From the NCBI RefSeq assembly GCF_027942865.1, contig NC_134515.1, positions 11,399,339-11,463,338 on the forward strand: DNA of 64,000 nt, written 5' to 3'. Made by a program: the position numbers and the translations under genes. The notes below the pieces were generated by a model, which saw only the letters and a list, made by a program, of their open reading frames with translations, made no database searches and was not told the DNA's origin. Below are positions 25,271 through 63,919 of the stretch, piece by piece. Position 1 is the first letter of the stretch. Each line of letters opens with the position of its first letter. Source of the stretch: Odontesthes bonariensis. Taxonomy: Eukaryota > Chordata > Actinopteri > Atheriniformes > Atherinopsidae.

Positions 25271-27553
25271 ACGGAGCCCTTAAAATGACATATGAGAGTA
25301 AAATAAAACCCAAGGTTTTCTTGTGCGCACCTGAAACTTTTCTGGTGGGAACGTGAAACTTTCTCGTGCGCACCCGAAACTTTCTGGTGGGAACGTGAAA
25401 CTTAAAGAATTAGGCCCAGGATACTTACTCTTACGTACCGAGCCCTTAAAATGACATGGCAGAGTAAAATAAAACCCAAGGGTTTCTCGTGCCCACCAGA
25501 AAAGTTTTGCGTGGGCACTAGAAAGTTTCTCGTGCGCACGAGAAACTTTCACTTTATTGTAAAACAGTGTCGGTTAGGCAGCAGGACGGGCAAAGAATCG
25601 TCATGTAGGTCAGCCGCGGCTATTCAGAGACAACACGGGAAGCCGGACAGCCTCTCCCATTATCTGGCGAAATTGCTACATCTTCAATGTTAAATTGACG
25701 ATAAAACAGTTATTCACAAAACACAAGATATGCCCAATACTGCATTTACTTTCATAACTACAACATGTTGTCCTGTAGCTTAATGAAGTGATTTGTTCTG
25801 AAATCGCCGCCGTTCATTGAGGAAATCATGTTATGAAGCCGCCACTTAACAGCCAGGCTTCCGAGGCTGCTCGGTGTCTCTGGGGGAAAATTAGACGTGG
25901 GCGTGTCAATATGAGGGGCTGTGTCGTGATGATTGGAGTTAGTGTTTGTCCATCAGATCTTGTGGCAGCTGAATTTTTAAGCGGGGAGAAGCACGCTGGA
26001 ACTGCAGTCCCAAAGCGGATACGAAAGAGACTGTTTGTCTGTGAAAGTGCTGTCGGAGTTTCACTCATTTCCCATCGTTTCCATTTCCATCCTTTACACA
26101 TATACACTTTTGTAAATATTACACTGTAAATAAGAAACACATCCTTGTTGTTTAGAAGTTTTGTCAATCATATTCCTGTTGTGCATTTGTTTGTCGTGTT
26201 AGCTAGTTTTGTCACAATGGCGTAATATGGGCTTCCCCTGTTTTAAAAGTCAGCAGCCGCCACTGATGTAGGTCTAATGTCAGACGCAGGTCAACTTTCT
26301 GCGGATATCAAACCGCGTAAGAGTAAGTATCCTGGGCCTAATTCTTTAAGTTTCACGTTCCCACCAGAAAAGTTTCAGGTGCGCACGAGAAGGTGCGAAC
26401 GAGAAAGTTTCAGGTGCGAACGAGAAAGTTTTGCGTGCGCACGAGAAAACCTTGGGTTTTATTTTACTCTCATGTCATTTTAAGGGCTCCGTAGACCTAC
26501 ATCAGTGGCGGCTGCTGACTTTTAAAACAGGGGAAGCCCATTTAACGCCATTGTGACAAAACTACTAGCTAACACGACAAACAAATGCACAACAGGAATA
26601 TGATTGACAAAACTTCTAAACAACAAGGATGTGTTTCTTATTTACAGTGTAATATTTACAAAAGTGTATATGTGTAAAGGATGGAAATGGAAACGATGGG
26701 AAATGAGTGAAACTCCGACAGCACTTTCACAGACAACCAGTCTCTTTCGTATCCGCTTTGGGACTGCAGTTCCAGCGTGCTTCTCCCCACTTTACTCTCT
26801 TTATGTATATGTGATATTATTGTGGTCATTAACTCGTGTTTCCCTGTTCCAACAGATATCCTTTGAATGGTGTTACAGTGCCGCCGCAGCCGCGGCCCCC
26901 TCCCCCCCTTTCTGTCTTCTCAAACCCCAGCTGGTCGAGGCGGATGGCCACCCTTCCTGAGTCTGGTTCTGCCAGAGGTTTCTTCCTGTTAAAAGGGAGT
27001 CGTTTCTCTCCACAGTCGCCTCAGGCACGCCGCTCAGGCCGGGAGATTGGACCGAAAAACAAAACGTTTTCAGTGCAATCTGTTGGTTTTCTTAGCTAGG
27101 AAATTGTTTTTGAATTGGCTCTATATGAACGAATTTGATTATTTTATGAATTATTATTATTATTAATTAATTGAATTCCAATTGGCTTGAATTGGACTTA
27201 CTATCTAAGTGCCTTGAGATGACATTTGTTGTATTTGGCGCTATATAAATAAAATGAATTGAATTGAATTAAAAATTCAGCTGCCACAAGATCTGATGGA
27301 CAAACACTAACTCCAATCATCACGACACAGCCCCTCATATTGACACGCCCACGTCTAATCTACCCCCAGAGACGCCGAGCAGCCTCGGAAGCCTGGCTGT
27401 TAAGTGGCGGCTTCATAACATGATTTCCTCAGTGAACGGCGGCGATTTCGTGCGCACGAGAAACTTTCTAGTACCCACCCAAAACTTTTCTGGTGGGCAC
27501 GACAAACCCTTGGGTTTTATTTTACTCTGCCATGTCATTTTAAGGTCTCGGTA
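25271..27553. mobile_element. Large foldback (inverted-repeat) transposable element cluster, non-autonomous
   Basis: The arm at about 25437-26275 is repeated in reverse complement at about 26495-27553, interrupted there by a retroelement tail. Both outer ends carry CTTAAAATGACAT in inverted orientation. A further block (25271-25436) recurs inverted at about 26300-26497. Inside the ends are many variants of a self-complementary motif, CTCGTGCGCACGAG, followed by AAACTTTC. The two arms meet at GCAGCCGCCACTG and CAGTGGCGGCTGC, hAT-like terminal sequences. The open frames in it are repeat artefacts and no transposase was recognised. It is probably several nested non-autonomous elements. Confidence 0.8.
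26793..27270 (+). mobile_element. Non-LTR retrotransposon 3' end inserted in the foldback right arm
   Basis: This segment interrupts the otherwise palindromic right arm. It contains CTGGTCGAGGCGGATGGCCA, GGTTTCTTCCTGTTAAAAGG and GCCTTGAGATGACATTTGTT, then GGCGCTATATAAATAAAATG and a short TGAAT repeat tail. That layout is widely seen at the 3' end of fish LINE-type elements. Orientation is plus from the tail. The exact family is not assigned. Confidence 0.75.
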
Positions 27554-29110
27554 GATTTGTGTATTATTAAGCTGTTTTTTTTTTCTTTTATTCTGTAACA
27601 ACCCTTGGCAAAAATGATTGGATCACCAGTCCTAATAGGTGTTAATGGACCTTTTTAATTGATTTTAATTAAAAAATAATAATAAAATAGGTATCTGAAT
27701 CACAGATATGACATAAAACTGTCTCATCTAAATTGAGGAATCTGAGTTTGTAAAAAATTCCTTTAAAAAATTTGAATAAAATAGCTGCATTTTTTTTTTT
27801 TAAATATTCAGTTCAAGCAGACGGGGAAAGAGGAAACAGTCACGAGGAAAAATAAAATATGGAATCCCCTTATTTGCACTTCTCAAACAAATGTTTGCAC
27901 AAGATTTGATAAGACCGTAACAAGCTGTTGGACGTCAGAGGAAACAATGAGAGGATTATGAACTTCCTTCTTGAAGGTTCTTCAACTCCCGAGTGCGGTA
28001 AGAGATGTTAGTTATTCAAAGAGAGCTGCGTCTAAAATTTGGAGCAAGTACAAACAAGCTGGGAATGTTGAAACATATCCAAAAACAATATGGCCGAAAA
28101 AAGGTGTGAATGTTTCTGACCGAAGTTGAAGGAAACGTAAACCGTCTCCAACACTTAAAGCTGCAGTCTGCAACTCTTTTTCAAGCATAATGCCTGGAAC
28201 TGTCCGGGGATTCTGAAAGTAGTACATTAAATACCCCAATACAAAAAAAAATTAGTTCTCTAGGTCCCCTATATGTCCCGCTAGGTCCCTCCAAAGCCAG
28301 CAGGTTTGTTTACAAAATTGCAGACCGGACCGGTAAAAGGTAACCAATCAGGTTTACGAGCTGGGCTCTGCTGCCTGTCAATCACCGATTGTGCACGCGC
28401 GATACAAGGTAGGCTCGTCCCCACGCTTATTTATCTGGACTATTGAACTTCATTACGGGCTAGTCTACTTACTGTGTCTTCCATGATCGCAAATGACAGG
28501 TGAGTTGATGAATGAGGAGTCGTGTAAGCGCATCTGGCGTGCACGTCTACGTGCACGAGTTCTCATGTGTTTTGATGGGGCGGGACAGGAAGTTGAATAA
28601 CTTTTTATTTTTCGGTTAAAAAATAAGCATTTCTTGCATTTTGCGACTACGGAGGTCACCGTTTTCAACTTCAAGCGTTCTGATAGATCATGTAAACTCT
28701 TAAAATGCCAAAAATTAGGACTTTACGTATGACAACAACAAATCCTGCAGACTGCAGCTTTAAACCGAAGAAAAAAAGGTCACAATGGAATAAAGAGAAG
28801 CAGTGATGGATGTTCAGAAATAATCACGCATCTGTATCAAACAAAGAGATTATGCTGGAACCTTAGTGTGGTTCAGGTCCAATGAAACGTATAAAGAAGA
28901 CTGAATGAAAACAAACAGATTTACACAATCACTGACAATGTTTTGTTTTTTTCTCATTCCATGAGTCAAAAGGAGGTTTGGTGATGCTGAGATAATTTAA
29001 GGACGATTCACTTACCACAAAGCAAACGTTTTGGCAGGAAATATATATATCAACTCAATGACGTGACCAGGAAAACAGTCCTGATCTCAATCAGCTTGTC
29101 GCAGACACGA
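27554..29110. mobile_element. Decayed Tc1/mariner-like transposon, interrupted by a MITE
   Basis: The right 190-bp repeat copy (27554-27743) leads into about 400 bases that resemble a broken Tc1-like transposase region. After the MITE at 28155-28763 the similarity appears to resume with GTGGTTCAGGTCCAATGAAACG and GTCAAAAGGAGGTTTGGTGATGC, phrases typical of the catalytic part of such transposases. Stops occur in all frames, so it is dead. The assignment rests on remembered family wording and was not searched. Confidence 0.55.
28155..28763. mobile_element. 609-bp MITE, copy A, TTAA-flanked
   Basis: Bounded by TTAA on both sides with terminal inverted repeats AGCTGCAGTCTGCA and TGCAGACTGCAGCT. 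A copy of the same length lies inverted at 62988-63596, and the longest chance frame translates identically in both, so they are recent. TTAA target sites occur with Kolobok and piggyBac elements; termini starting AG rather than CCC favour a Kolobok-like driver, which is inference. It sits inside the older Tc1-like remnant. Confidence 0.88.
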
Positions 29111-29588
29111 CGCAGTTATTTTTGATTTATGCCTTGCAGCGCTGTCTGCGCTATGTTAATCCCACGCCACAACGCAAGAGGGACAACCACGAACAAGCTA
29201 GACAATTACAATTTTGGGGAGGTGCACCAGAGTGTCTGCGTTAACTGCGACACACACGCAGACGACCTGGTTTCCGAGTATAAATCAGGCTTTACACGTT
29301 GTCTCCTTTGTCTGCGGCGCTCTGCTTTCCTTCCTTCATGAAACCAAGAAGTATCGCCTGCGCTCCTTCCTTCGTCTCCTGACTCTCTCTGTGAGCTCTT
29401 CCAGCCTCCATGTTAGACGCCTGATGTGATCGTCCATGATTAATATCACCATCATGCAGACCATGAACACGGTGGCCTCCCCGCTCTCCATATTAGCTTC
29501 TTTGTGATGTTTTTTTCTCTCCTTACTTTTCGCGAGTTTTGTTTTGTTGTTGAATGTGGCGCTAAAGTAAAGCCTGAAGCCTGATTTA
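29110..29588. mobile_element. Probable PIF/Harbinger-type MITE relative, degenerate
   Basis: Begins near TTGATTTATGCCTTGCAGCG and runs to AAGCCTGAAGCCTGATTTATG, where the first tandem copy starts. The GCCTGATTTATGCTTC-type end and CGCAG-rich interior resemble fish Harbinger-derived MITEs. Its limits are uncertain. Confidence 0.4.
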
Positions 29589-30079
29589 TGCTTCAAGCGC
29601 AAAGCCTCTGACGCTCGGACGCAGAGCCTCTGCGAACGTCAAAATCTTGACCACTCCCCCACGCAGAGGCTCTGCGCGCGTCGTCGTGCACCTCAGAAAA
29701 ATCCTGACTACACGTCGGACGGACGCAGACCACCAACGGAAGTGTGCAGACAAAAGCGGCTGTGATTGGTCCTCGGTGTGCCTTTCCGGTTGTCTGTGTG
29801 GCTTCCACCTTTGTATTTTCGCCAACTCCAAAAAAAAAAGCTGTTCTTCTTCGATGTCGAGCAACTCCAAATCCATATCTTGCATACACTTTTTCTTTTT
29901 TGTAAAAACAAACACTTCCGCCAGCGCCGCCGAAGTTCTCGTCACCACCCACCGAAATTCTCGCGAGGGGAAACTGCTGTGCGTCCCGAGAAATTCCAGA
30001 CCGAGGTTGCAGAACCATAACATGAAAAGTGGTTCGCGACCAGAGCAAAGCAACACGTCAAGACGATAGACGCAGAAGT
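29589..30079. mobile_element. Tandem MITE-like repeat, copy 1 (about 490 bp)
   Basis: Runs from TGCTTCAAGCGCAAAGCC to CGATAGACGCAGAA and is repeated 506 bases downstream with a few substitutions and small indels. It contains CpG-rich inverted blocks (ACGCAGAGCCTCTGCG against CGCAGAGGCTCTGCG). The end GACGCAGAAGTATAA fits a Harbinger-type terminus. The 140-156-codon open frames here are artefacts of low-complexity sequence shared by both copies. Confidence 0.8.
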
Positions 30080-30094
30080 ATAATCCGCCCTTGA

Positions 30095-30580
30095 TGCTTC
30101 AGGCGCAAAGCCCCTGACGCTCGGACGCAGAGCCTCTGCGAGCGTCAAAATCTTGACCACTCCCCCACGCAGAGGCTCTGCGCGCGTCGTCGTGCACCTC
30201 AGAAAAATCCTGACTACACGTCGGACGGACGCAGACCCAACGGAAGTGCGCAGACAAAAGCGGCTGTGATTGGTCCTCGGTGTGCCTTTCCGGTTGTCTG
30301 TGTGGCTTCCTGCTTTGCATTTTCGCCAACTCCAATAAAAAAAGCTGTTCTTCTCGATGTCGAGCAACTCCAAATCCATATCTTGCATACACTTTTTCTT
30401 TTTTGTAAAAATAAACACTTCCGCCAGCGCCGCCGAAGTTCTCGTCACCGCCCACCGAAATTCTCGCGAGGGGAAACTGCTGTGCGTCCCGAGAAATTCC
30501 AGACCGAGGTTGCAGAACCATAACATGAAAAGTGGTTTGCGACCAGAGCAAAGCAACACGTCAAGACGATAGACGCAGAC
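30095..30580. mobile_element. Tandem MITE-like repeat, copy 2 (about 486 bp)
   Basis: Near-identical to 29589-30079 (same order of blocks, same orientation). It differs by a 3-base loss in the ACGCAGACC(ACC)AACGG segment and by changes near TCCAATAAAAAAAGC. It ends GACGCAGACGGCTGCGCCGC instead of the AAGTATAA terminus, so its right end is altered. Confidence 0.8.
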
Positions 30581-30610
30581 GGCTGCGCCGCATCATGTGC
30601 GAATGCAAAC

Positions 30611-30682
30611 TGAAACAGTTCCGCTGGGGAAGGGCAGTTATCAGAACGACATTTGAGGAGGCTCTGTCCGAAAGCGGATATT
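30611..30682. mobile_element. Internally deleted fragment of a second repeat family shared with the right edge of the window
   Basis: Contains AGTTATCAGAACGACATTTG, then GAGGAGG, then CTCTGTCCGAAAGCGG. The reverse complement of 63920-64000 holds the same ends in the same order with additional sequence between, so this is a deletion derivative. Confidence 0.55.
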
Positions 30683-31332
30683 AATGAAGAATTCCGTTGG
30701 TCAGTGAAGTCCTCTGACGATTCAAGCCATCATAACTTGTTTTTTTTTGTTTGTTTTTTGCTTGGTTCAATATTCCATTATCTTTCCATCCATTTATTCC
30801 CCTCTACTTAGTCTGAGAAAAAAAGCAAAACATTGCAACAATATAATTTTTGTTTGTTTGGTACACTTTACAGAGCTGTTAAATGAAACGGCTTTGGTTC
30901 ATATCTGCGATTTGTTTTAGATGCACAAACATCCTCCCGGATCGGCGATCCCATCCTTTTTGGGTTGTCGCAGCACACATCAGCCATAGTACCTCTTTAC
31001 AAGTTAAAGTGTGAAACAACAGATGTGTTGTTGCTACACAACGGTAGCAGAGTCCCATGTAACAGCGTAGCACATTTTCACTGCACTCTGATAACATTAA
31101 CATCTGTTTTTCATGCTGTGCACTTGAAATGTCTGAATTCTCCACACTGGATAATTCTACATCACATTTTAATGTATTTGTTCTAGTAAATATATTTTAA
31201 ACCAGAATTATCCTTACGGTTAGATAACATCAGTGAGACCTTTCTTTGTACTTAATATACTTTGGGTGAACTCAGGTAAGCTCAAACTGACTCCACGTAC
31301 ACATTTACTTTGAGAGATTTCAAGTACAGGTT

Positions 31333-31814
31333 TTTATTTATGACGCACCAAAACATCTATACTGTAGGAATACCTTCAGAGGGTTAGACTCTTATTTATA
31401 TATCATTTCCACAAATTCATACAAATACTTGGTAGGCTCAAAGTATAGATATAAGGGTAAAGGGGGTTTAAATGTTTTATAAATCAATTGTCACAACAAA
31501 TCTACAAATGTAAATGGATGATAGAAAACAAAGAACCAGTCGCTAACTACTGCAAATCAAGTTCTACTTCAAAATCTGTACAAGCAAGTTGAATGTCCAT
31601 GAAATACAGAGGGAATGCAGCTCTTCCTTCAGTCCTCAGGAGTCCTTCAGAGAAGCAGTATTGTTGACCGTAATTCTTCCAAAGGCAACAATGCGCTTCA
31701 CCTGTTTGTATAGAAAACCTTGTCCTTTTCGTTTGTCGCTTCCAAAAGAAACGAGAAGTGTGGGACGAGAGGAAGACAGTTTCTCACTTCTCTGGTTTCT
31801 TTTGAGGTCGATTC
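31333..31814 (-). other. trim33: trim33 3' untranslated region (proximal signal)
   Basis: Extends from the stop codon at 31815 to a minus-strand AATAAA (TTTATT at 31333-31338). Longer 3' UTR forms are possible, because further A/T-rich sequence follows to about 30750. No ORF or known motif is claimed. Confidence 0.5.
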
Positions 31815-60148
<28,334 letters not shown>

Positions 60149-60248
60149 CTTCCTTCCTCTTACAACCACTCCACGTCCTGCGTAACTTCTCGAACCAGGA
60201 GTACGTATGATCACGTCATGACGTTAAACAAGACCCATGTTTACTAGC

Positions 60249-60564
60249 ATGTTTTTAGCGTTGTTCAATCTCAAATTCAATTAACAAAAAGGCTATAAAA
60301 ACAATAAGTATTTGGAAAGACTATAACTTATTTTTGTAACTCGCATTTATTTGTGTAAATTCTTTTTTTTTCCTTTTTCCTTTTTTTCTCTTTTCTGTTC
60401 TAACAGTTTTCTATCGTTGTATTTTTGTATTTTTAATTAACTATGTTCTTCTTTCATTTTATGTCCTTTGTTCATTACTGTACACTATTTCTTTCATAAC
60501 TACTGTTACTGTGATTTTGTGAAGTTAAATAAAGTTTATTAAAAAAATGTTTTTAGCGTTGTTC
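60249..60564 (+). mobile_element. Retroposed insertion with 18-bp target-site duplication upstream of trim33
   Basis: The 18-mer ATGTTTTTAGCGTTGTTC occurs at 60249-60266 and again, exactly, at 60547-60564. The 280 bases between end in AATAAAGTTTATTAAAAAA, that is a polyadenylation signal and a short A tail abutting the second copy. This is the signature of LINE-mediated reverse transcription. The inserted sequence is T-rich and resembles a 3' UTR or truncated element; its parent was not identified. Confidence 0.88.
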
Positions 60565-61714
60565 TCATGAAAGTTAATTTGTTCCCTCTAAGTCTGTGAC
60601 TTTTCGGTTTTTTCCTATACGTTGCCATTTGCTACATTAAATTATTGTTAAACAAAAAGTGTTTTCTATCTATCTTGTCGAAATAAATGGAAATAAATGA
60701 ATAAAAAGTATGAAGTGAATTCAATATTTTACATTCCCCTCAACAGTGATAAACCAAATGGACTCAAGTAAGTGTGTAAAGCCAGCCAAAAGAAAAGAAA
60801 AATAAAGAAAGGAGAGAAATGGCAATGTTACTGAGACTGTGCTTGTAATTAGCACAGCTGGCCAGTATCTGGATTAAAATTTCATCAGTAATTATATAGT
60901 CTGATATTAAATTCATGCTGCCCTTCTGACCGTTTAGTCCTAATGTTTTAATGTGTAATCTAATCCTTGATGTGGGTAAAATTGGGTTTGCTGTTAAACA
61001 GTTTACATTTATGGAAGATGAACTTGCCATGCAAAATAAGATTATTCAAATGAAAAGAGGAGGGGTGCGCCATGCACAGCTTCCAATCCTTTACAGGGCT
61101 GACACAGCGAAGAAAACCAGATTAGAGGTACAGTTTTAAAATAACAACCCAGCATAAACACTGGGTAACGGAAGTCTATTTCTAGCTAAATTGGATTTGA
61201 GAAAGATTTACATAACCTAAGTTTTTTTTTACTGTTTGTTTGTTTTTTCTAATTTTATGATTTGGAATTAGGTACCATAACAAATTTTTATTCTAAATTA
61301 AATTTTTGATGTAGTCCAACTTTAAGATTATAAAAGATGCCTAGAATTTAAGCACATTTAAGCATCTCCGACTGTTTCCCGTGGTTCCTCACTAGGTTTT
61401 CACTTTTATAAATGGCATTAGATGTTGTGTGATACAGGAACCTTCACAAAAGTAATGATTTAAAAATAAGTCTTCTGTATCTTCCCCTTCCGTTGACAGT
61501 TTCCTCTCAATTTGACTAAAACAACAGCAGACTAAGGATCTTTTATATTACATTCTTTAATTACTAGTCCATTTTTTTTTTAGAAAAAGTAAACAAACAA
61601 CAAAACAATACACAAAGCAAAAATCTTTACTACAGTACTTCATGGCCTAATCGAGCTGCAGTTTCACTCCACTCCGCCAGGTGTCGCAACCCACAGATAC
61701 GTCACGGTGTTAAG

Positions 61715-61740
61715 TTTTTTTTTTTTTTTTTTTTTTTTTT
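61715..61740. repeat. Poly-T run upstream of bcas2
   Basis: 26 uninterrupted T residues about 100 bases before the bcas2 start codon. It may be a small indel hotspot or a retroelement scar. Confidence 0.85.
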
Positions 61741-61840
61741 AGGGTCAGTCACCGGAAAAACTTCTTTAGCTAGCCGACTAGTTTGTTTAGCATAAAGGGA
61801 CCTAAATCAGCTAATTTAACAATATTTACACTAAGTAAAA

Positions 61841-61933
61841 ATGGCCGGGACGGCTTCAGTTGCTGGGGAGGTGTTTGTCGATGCTTTGCCATATTTTGAC
61901 CAAGGTTACGATGCCACAGGTGTCAGAGAAGCG
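61841..61933 (+). CDS. bcas2: BCAS2 (SPF27) first coding exon, gene continues past the right edge
   Basis: ATG at 61841, then 31 codons reading [20 protein letters not shown] and [11 protein letters not shown], ending at donor gcg|gtgagt. The fit to the BCAS2 N-terminus is close ([16 protein letters not shown]). BCAS2/SPF27 is a core subunit of the PRP19 (NineTeen) spliceosome complex in the nucleus. No second exon was found in the remaining 2 kb, which is transposon-rich. The gene is divergent from trim33, as in mammals. Confidence 0.94.
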
Positions 61934-62460
61934 GTGAGTAAACGAGCTTTTGACAACCGAAGCGTGTTAGCTTGCGTGTTACCATGCTACATGGAATTGG
62001 CACACTGGATCAATTAACTGTTCAAAGATATTACTTTTTTAAATTATTTTTTCTCAAATCAGCCTATGTTTTAGCAGAACTTAGTTTCTGCGCAGTTATG
62101 TCTGACTCATTAATAACTGACTGCAACTGGGGCTTGATTGCGTTTTATTTAATGCTAATTCAGCGTTCACACTAGGTGTCGTCCATTCATAAACTTTTAA
62201 AACTTTCCCACATGTTTTTTTGCCGCTCACCTTTGTGCTGTTTAAGCCAATTGAATGTCAAAAAGTTCCACTCATTGAGACCATTTGATTGTATTGAATG
62301 TATTAAATTAGTCAGCTTTTTGAGAAAATGTGAATTTTGTTATTTGAATTCTAACAACTTATGGATAGTTTCAGCTATAAGCATAATTTAAACTTTAAAC
62401 ACCTCACAAGGAAGTGGACTGTGACCTTATGTTTCAACATTTCAATATCTTTCACCTTTT

Positions 62461-62470
<10 letters not shown>

Positions 62471-62502
<32 letters not shown>
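62471..62502. repeat. (TA)n microsatellite
   Basis: Pure TA dinucleotide tract in bcas2 intron 1. Confidence 0.9.
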
Positions 62503-62506
<4 letters not shown>

Positions 62507-62987
62507 CAGTTTAAAATCATTATTTTTATTTTGTTCTTTCTAAAAAAAAAAAATTCTGTGGGAGCGGGTTAGTGGCTTACTTTACAGATCATGTGACACT
62601 AAACTTTCAAATACTATAAATTGAGAAACACCTATATGAGTAACGGGTAAATTGAACTCGCTCCTTTTTTCTACATTTTTGACACTTTGAATTTAAAACA
62701 CACTCTTATGTGCTCCTCTATCCTGTTTAGTGCTAACTGTGTCAAAATGGTTCTAATAGCTTTTACCGCTTTAGGCTCAAGAGGTCAGAGTTTGAGGGTT
62801 GTGCTCAGCCTAAATTCAGAGCAGAGGTCTGATCCTCTGCTTCCGTCTTTCTGCCCAGTGCAAGCTCCTTATGATGATGATCTTAACGAGCAGCTCCTGT
62901 TCGGTGTGTCATGTCGGTTCATGCACACACAGCCAAACGTTGATCAGAAACACAGACTTGCGCATCCACATAACCACATGCTTTGAC

Positions 62988-63596
62988 TTAAAGCTGCAGT
63001 CTGCAAGATTTGTTGTTGTCATACATAAAGTCCTACTTTTTGGCATTTTAAGAGTTTACATGATCTATCAGAACGCTTGAAGTTGAAAACGGTGACCTCC
63101 GTAGTCGCAAAATGCAAGAAATGCTTGTTTTTTAACCGAAAAATAAAAAGTTATTCAACTTCCTGTCCCGCCCCTTCAAAACACATGAGAACTCGTGCAC
63201 GTAGACGTGCACGCCAGATGCGCCTACACGACTCCTCATTCATCAACTCACCTGTCATTTGCGATCATGGAAGACACAGTAAGTAGACTAGCCCGTAATG
63301 AAGTTCAATAGTCTAGATAAATAAGCGTGGGGACGAGTCTACCTTGTATCGCGCGTGCACAATCGGTGATTGACAGGCAGCAGAGCCCAGCTCGTAACCT
63401 GATTGGTTACCTTTTACCGGTCCGGTCTGCAATTTTGTAAACAAACCTGCTGGCTTTGGAGGGACCTAGCGGGACATATAGGGGACCTAGAGAACTCATT
63501 TTTTTTTGTATTGGGGTATTTAATGTACTACTTTTGAGAATCCCCGGACAGTTCCAGGCATTATGCTTGAAAAAGAGTTGCAGACTGCAGCTTTAA
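62988..63596. mobile_element. 609-bp MITE, copy B, TTAA-flanked, inverted relative to copy A
   Basis: Same length and ends as 28155-28763 but in the opposite orientation, bounded by TTAA. The two copies encode an identical 69-codon chance frame, so divergence is very low. It sits in bcas2 intron 1. Confidence 0.88.
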
Positions 63597-63919
63597 ACCG
63601 CATCTTTGTTCCATCTATATGTATTAATTCTTGTTCTAGGGACTTGATTAACCTTTGACCTTCTGCATGCAGTACTTTGTTAAAATGCCTTTCAGCTCCC
63701 CAATTCCTCTTGTCAATACTTTTGTTTTAAGGATCCACATTAGTTAACGATGCACTACCTTTCAACCTTTTGAGAAATATTCACCTAACCTTTGATCTTC
63801 TGCACGCAATACAGCTTCTGATTTCAAGGCTGATTTCAAGGCTCTTGCCTTTCAGCTCTTGAGTACTTCTGCTAAGACGTAGTCTGGTAGAATGGAATCT
63901 TTTTCTAAGCTCCTGACAT

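Larger units (their letters stand above)
60149..61840. promoter_or_regulatory. Divergent trim33 / bcas2 intergenic promoter region
   Basis: About 1.7 kb between two divergent start codons. Close to trim33 there is a perfect palindrome ACGTCATGACGT at 60213-60224 containing two CRE-like TGACGT half-sites. A retroposed insertion occupies 60267-60546 and a 26-base T run lies at 61715-61740, about 100 bases from the bcas2 ATG. No coding sequence was seen. The promoter role is inferred from position. Confidence 0.55.

Noticed and set aside
25280-26483. Repeated short frames with FPPEKFQVRTR-like peptides
   Set aside because: They derive from the GTGCGCACGAG sub-repeats of the foldback element, in several frames and both strands.
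28465-28674. 69-codon open frame, identical in translation to one at 63077-63286
   Set aside because: Both lie inside copies of the same 609-bp MITE. Identity reflects recent transposition, not a conserved peptide gene.
29586-30559. Open frames of 140-205 codons on both strands
   Set aside because: They are mirrored in both tandem MITE copies, occur on both strands at once and resemble no protein; chance frames in GC-rich repeats.
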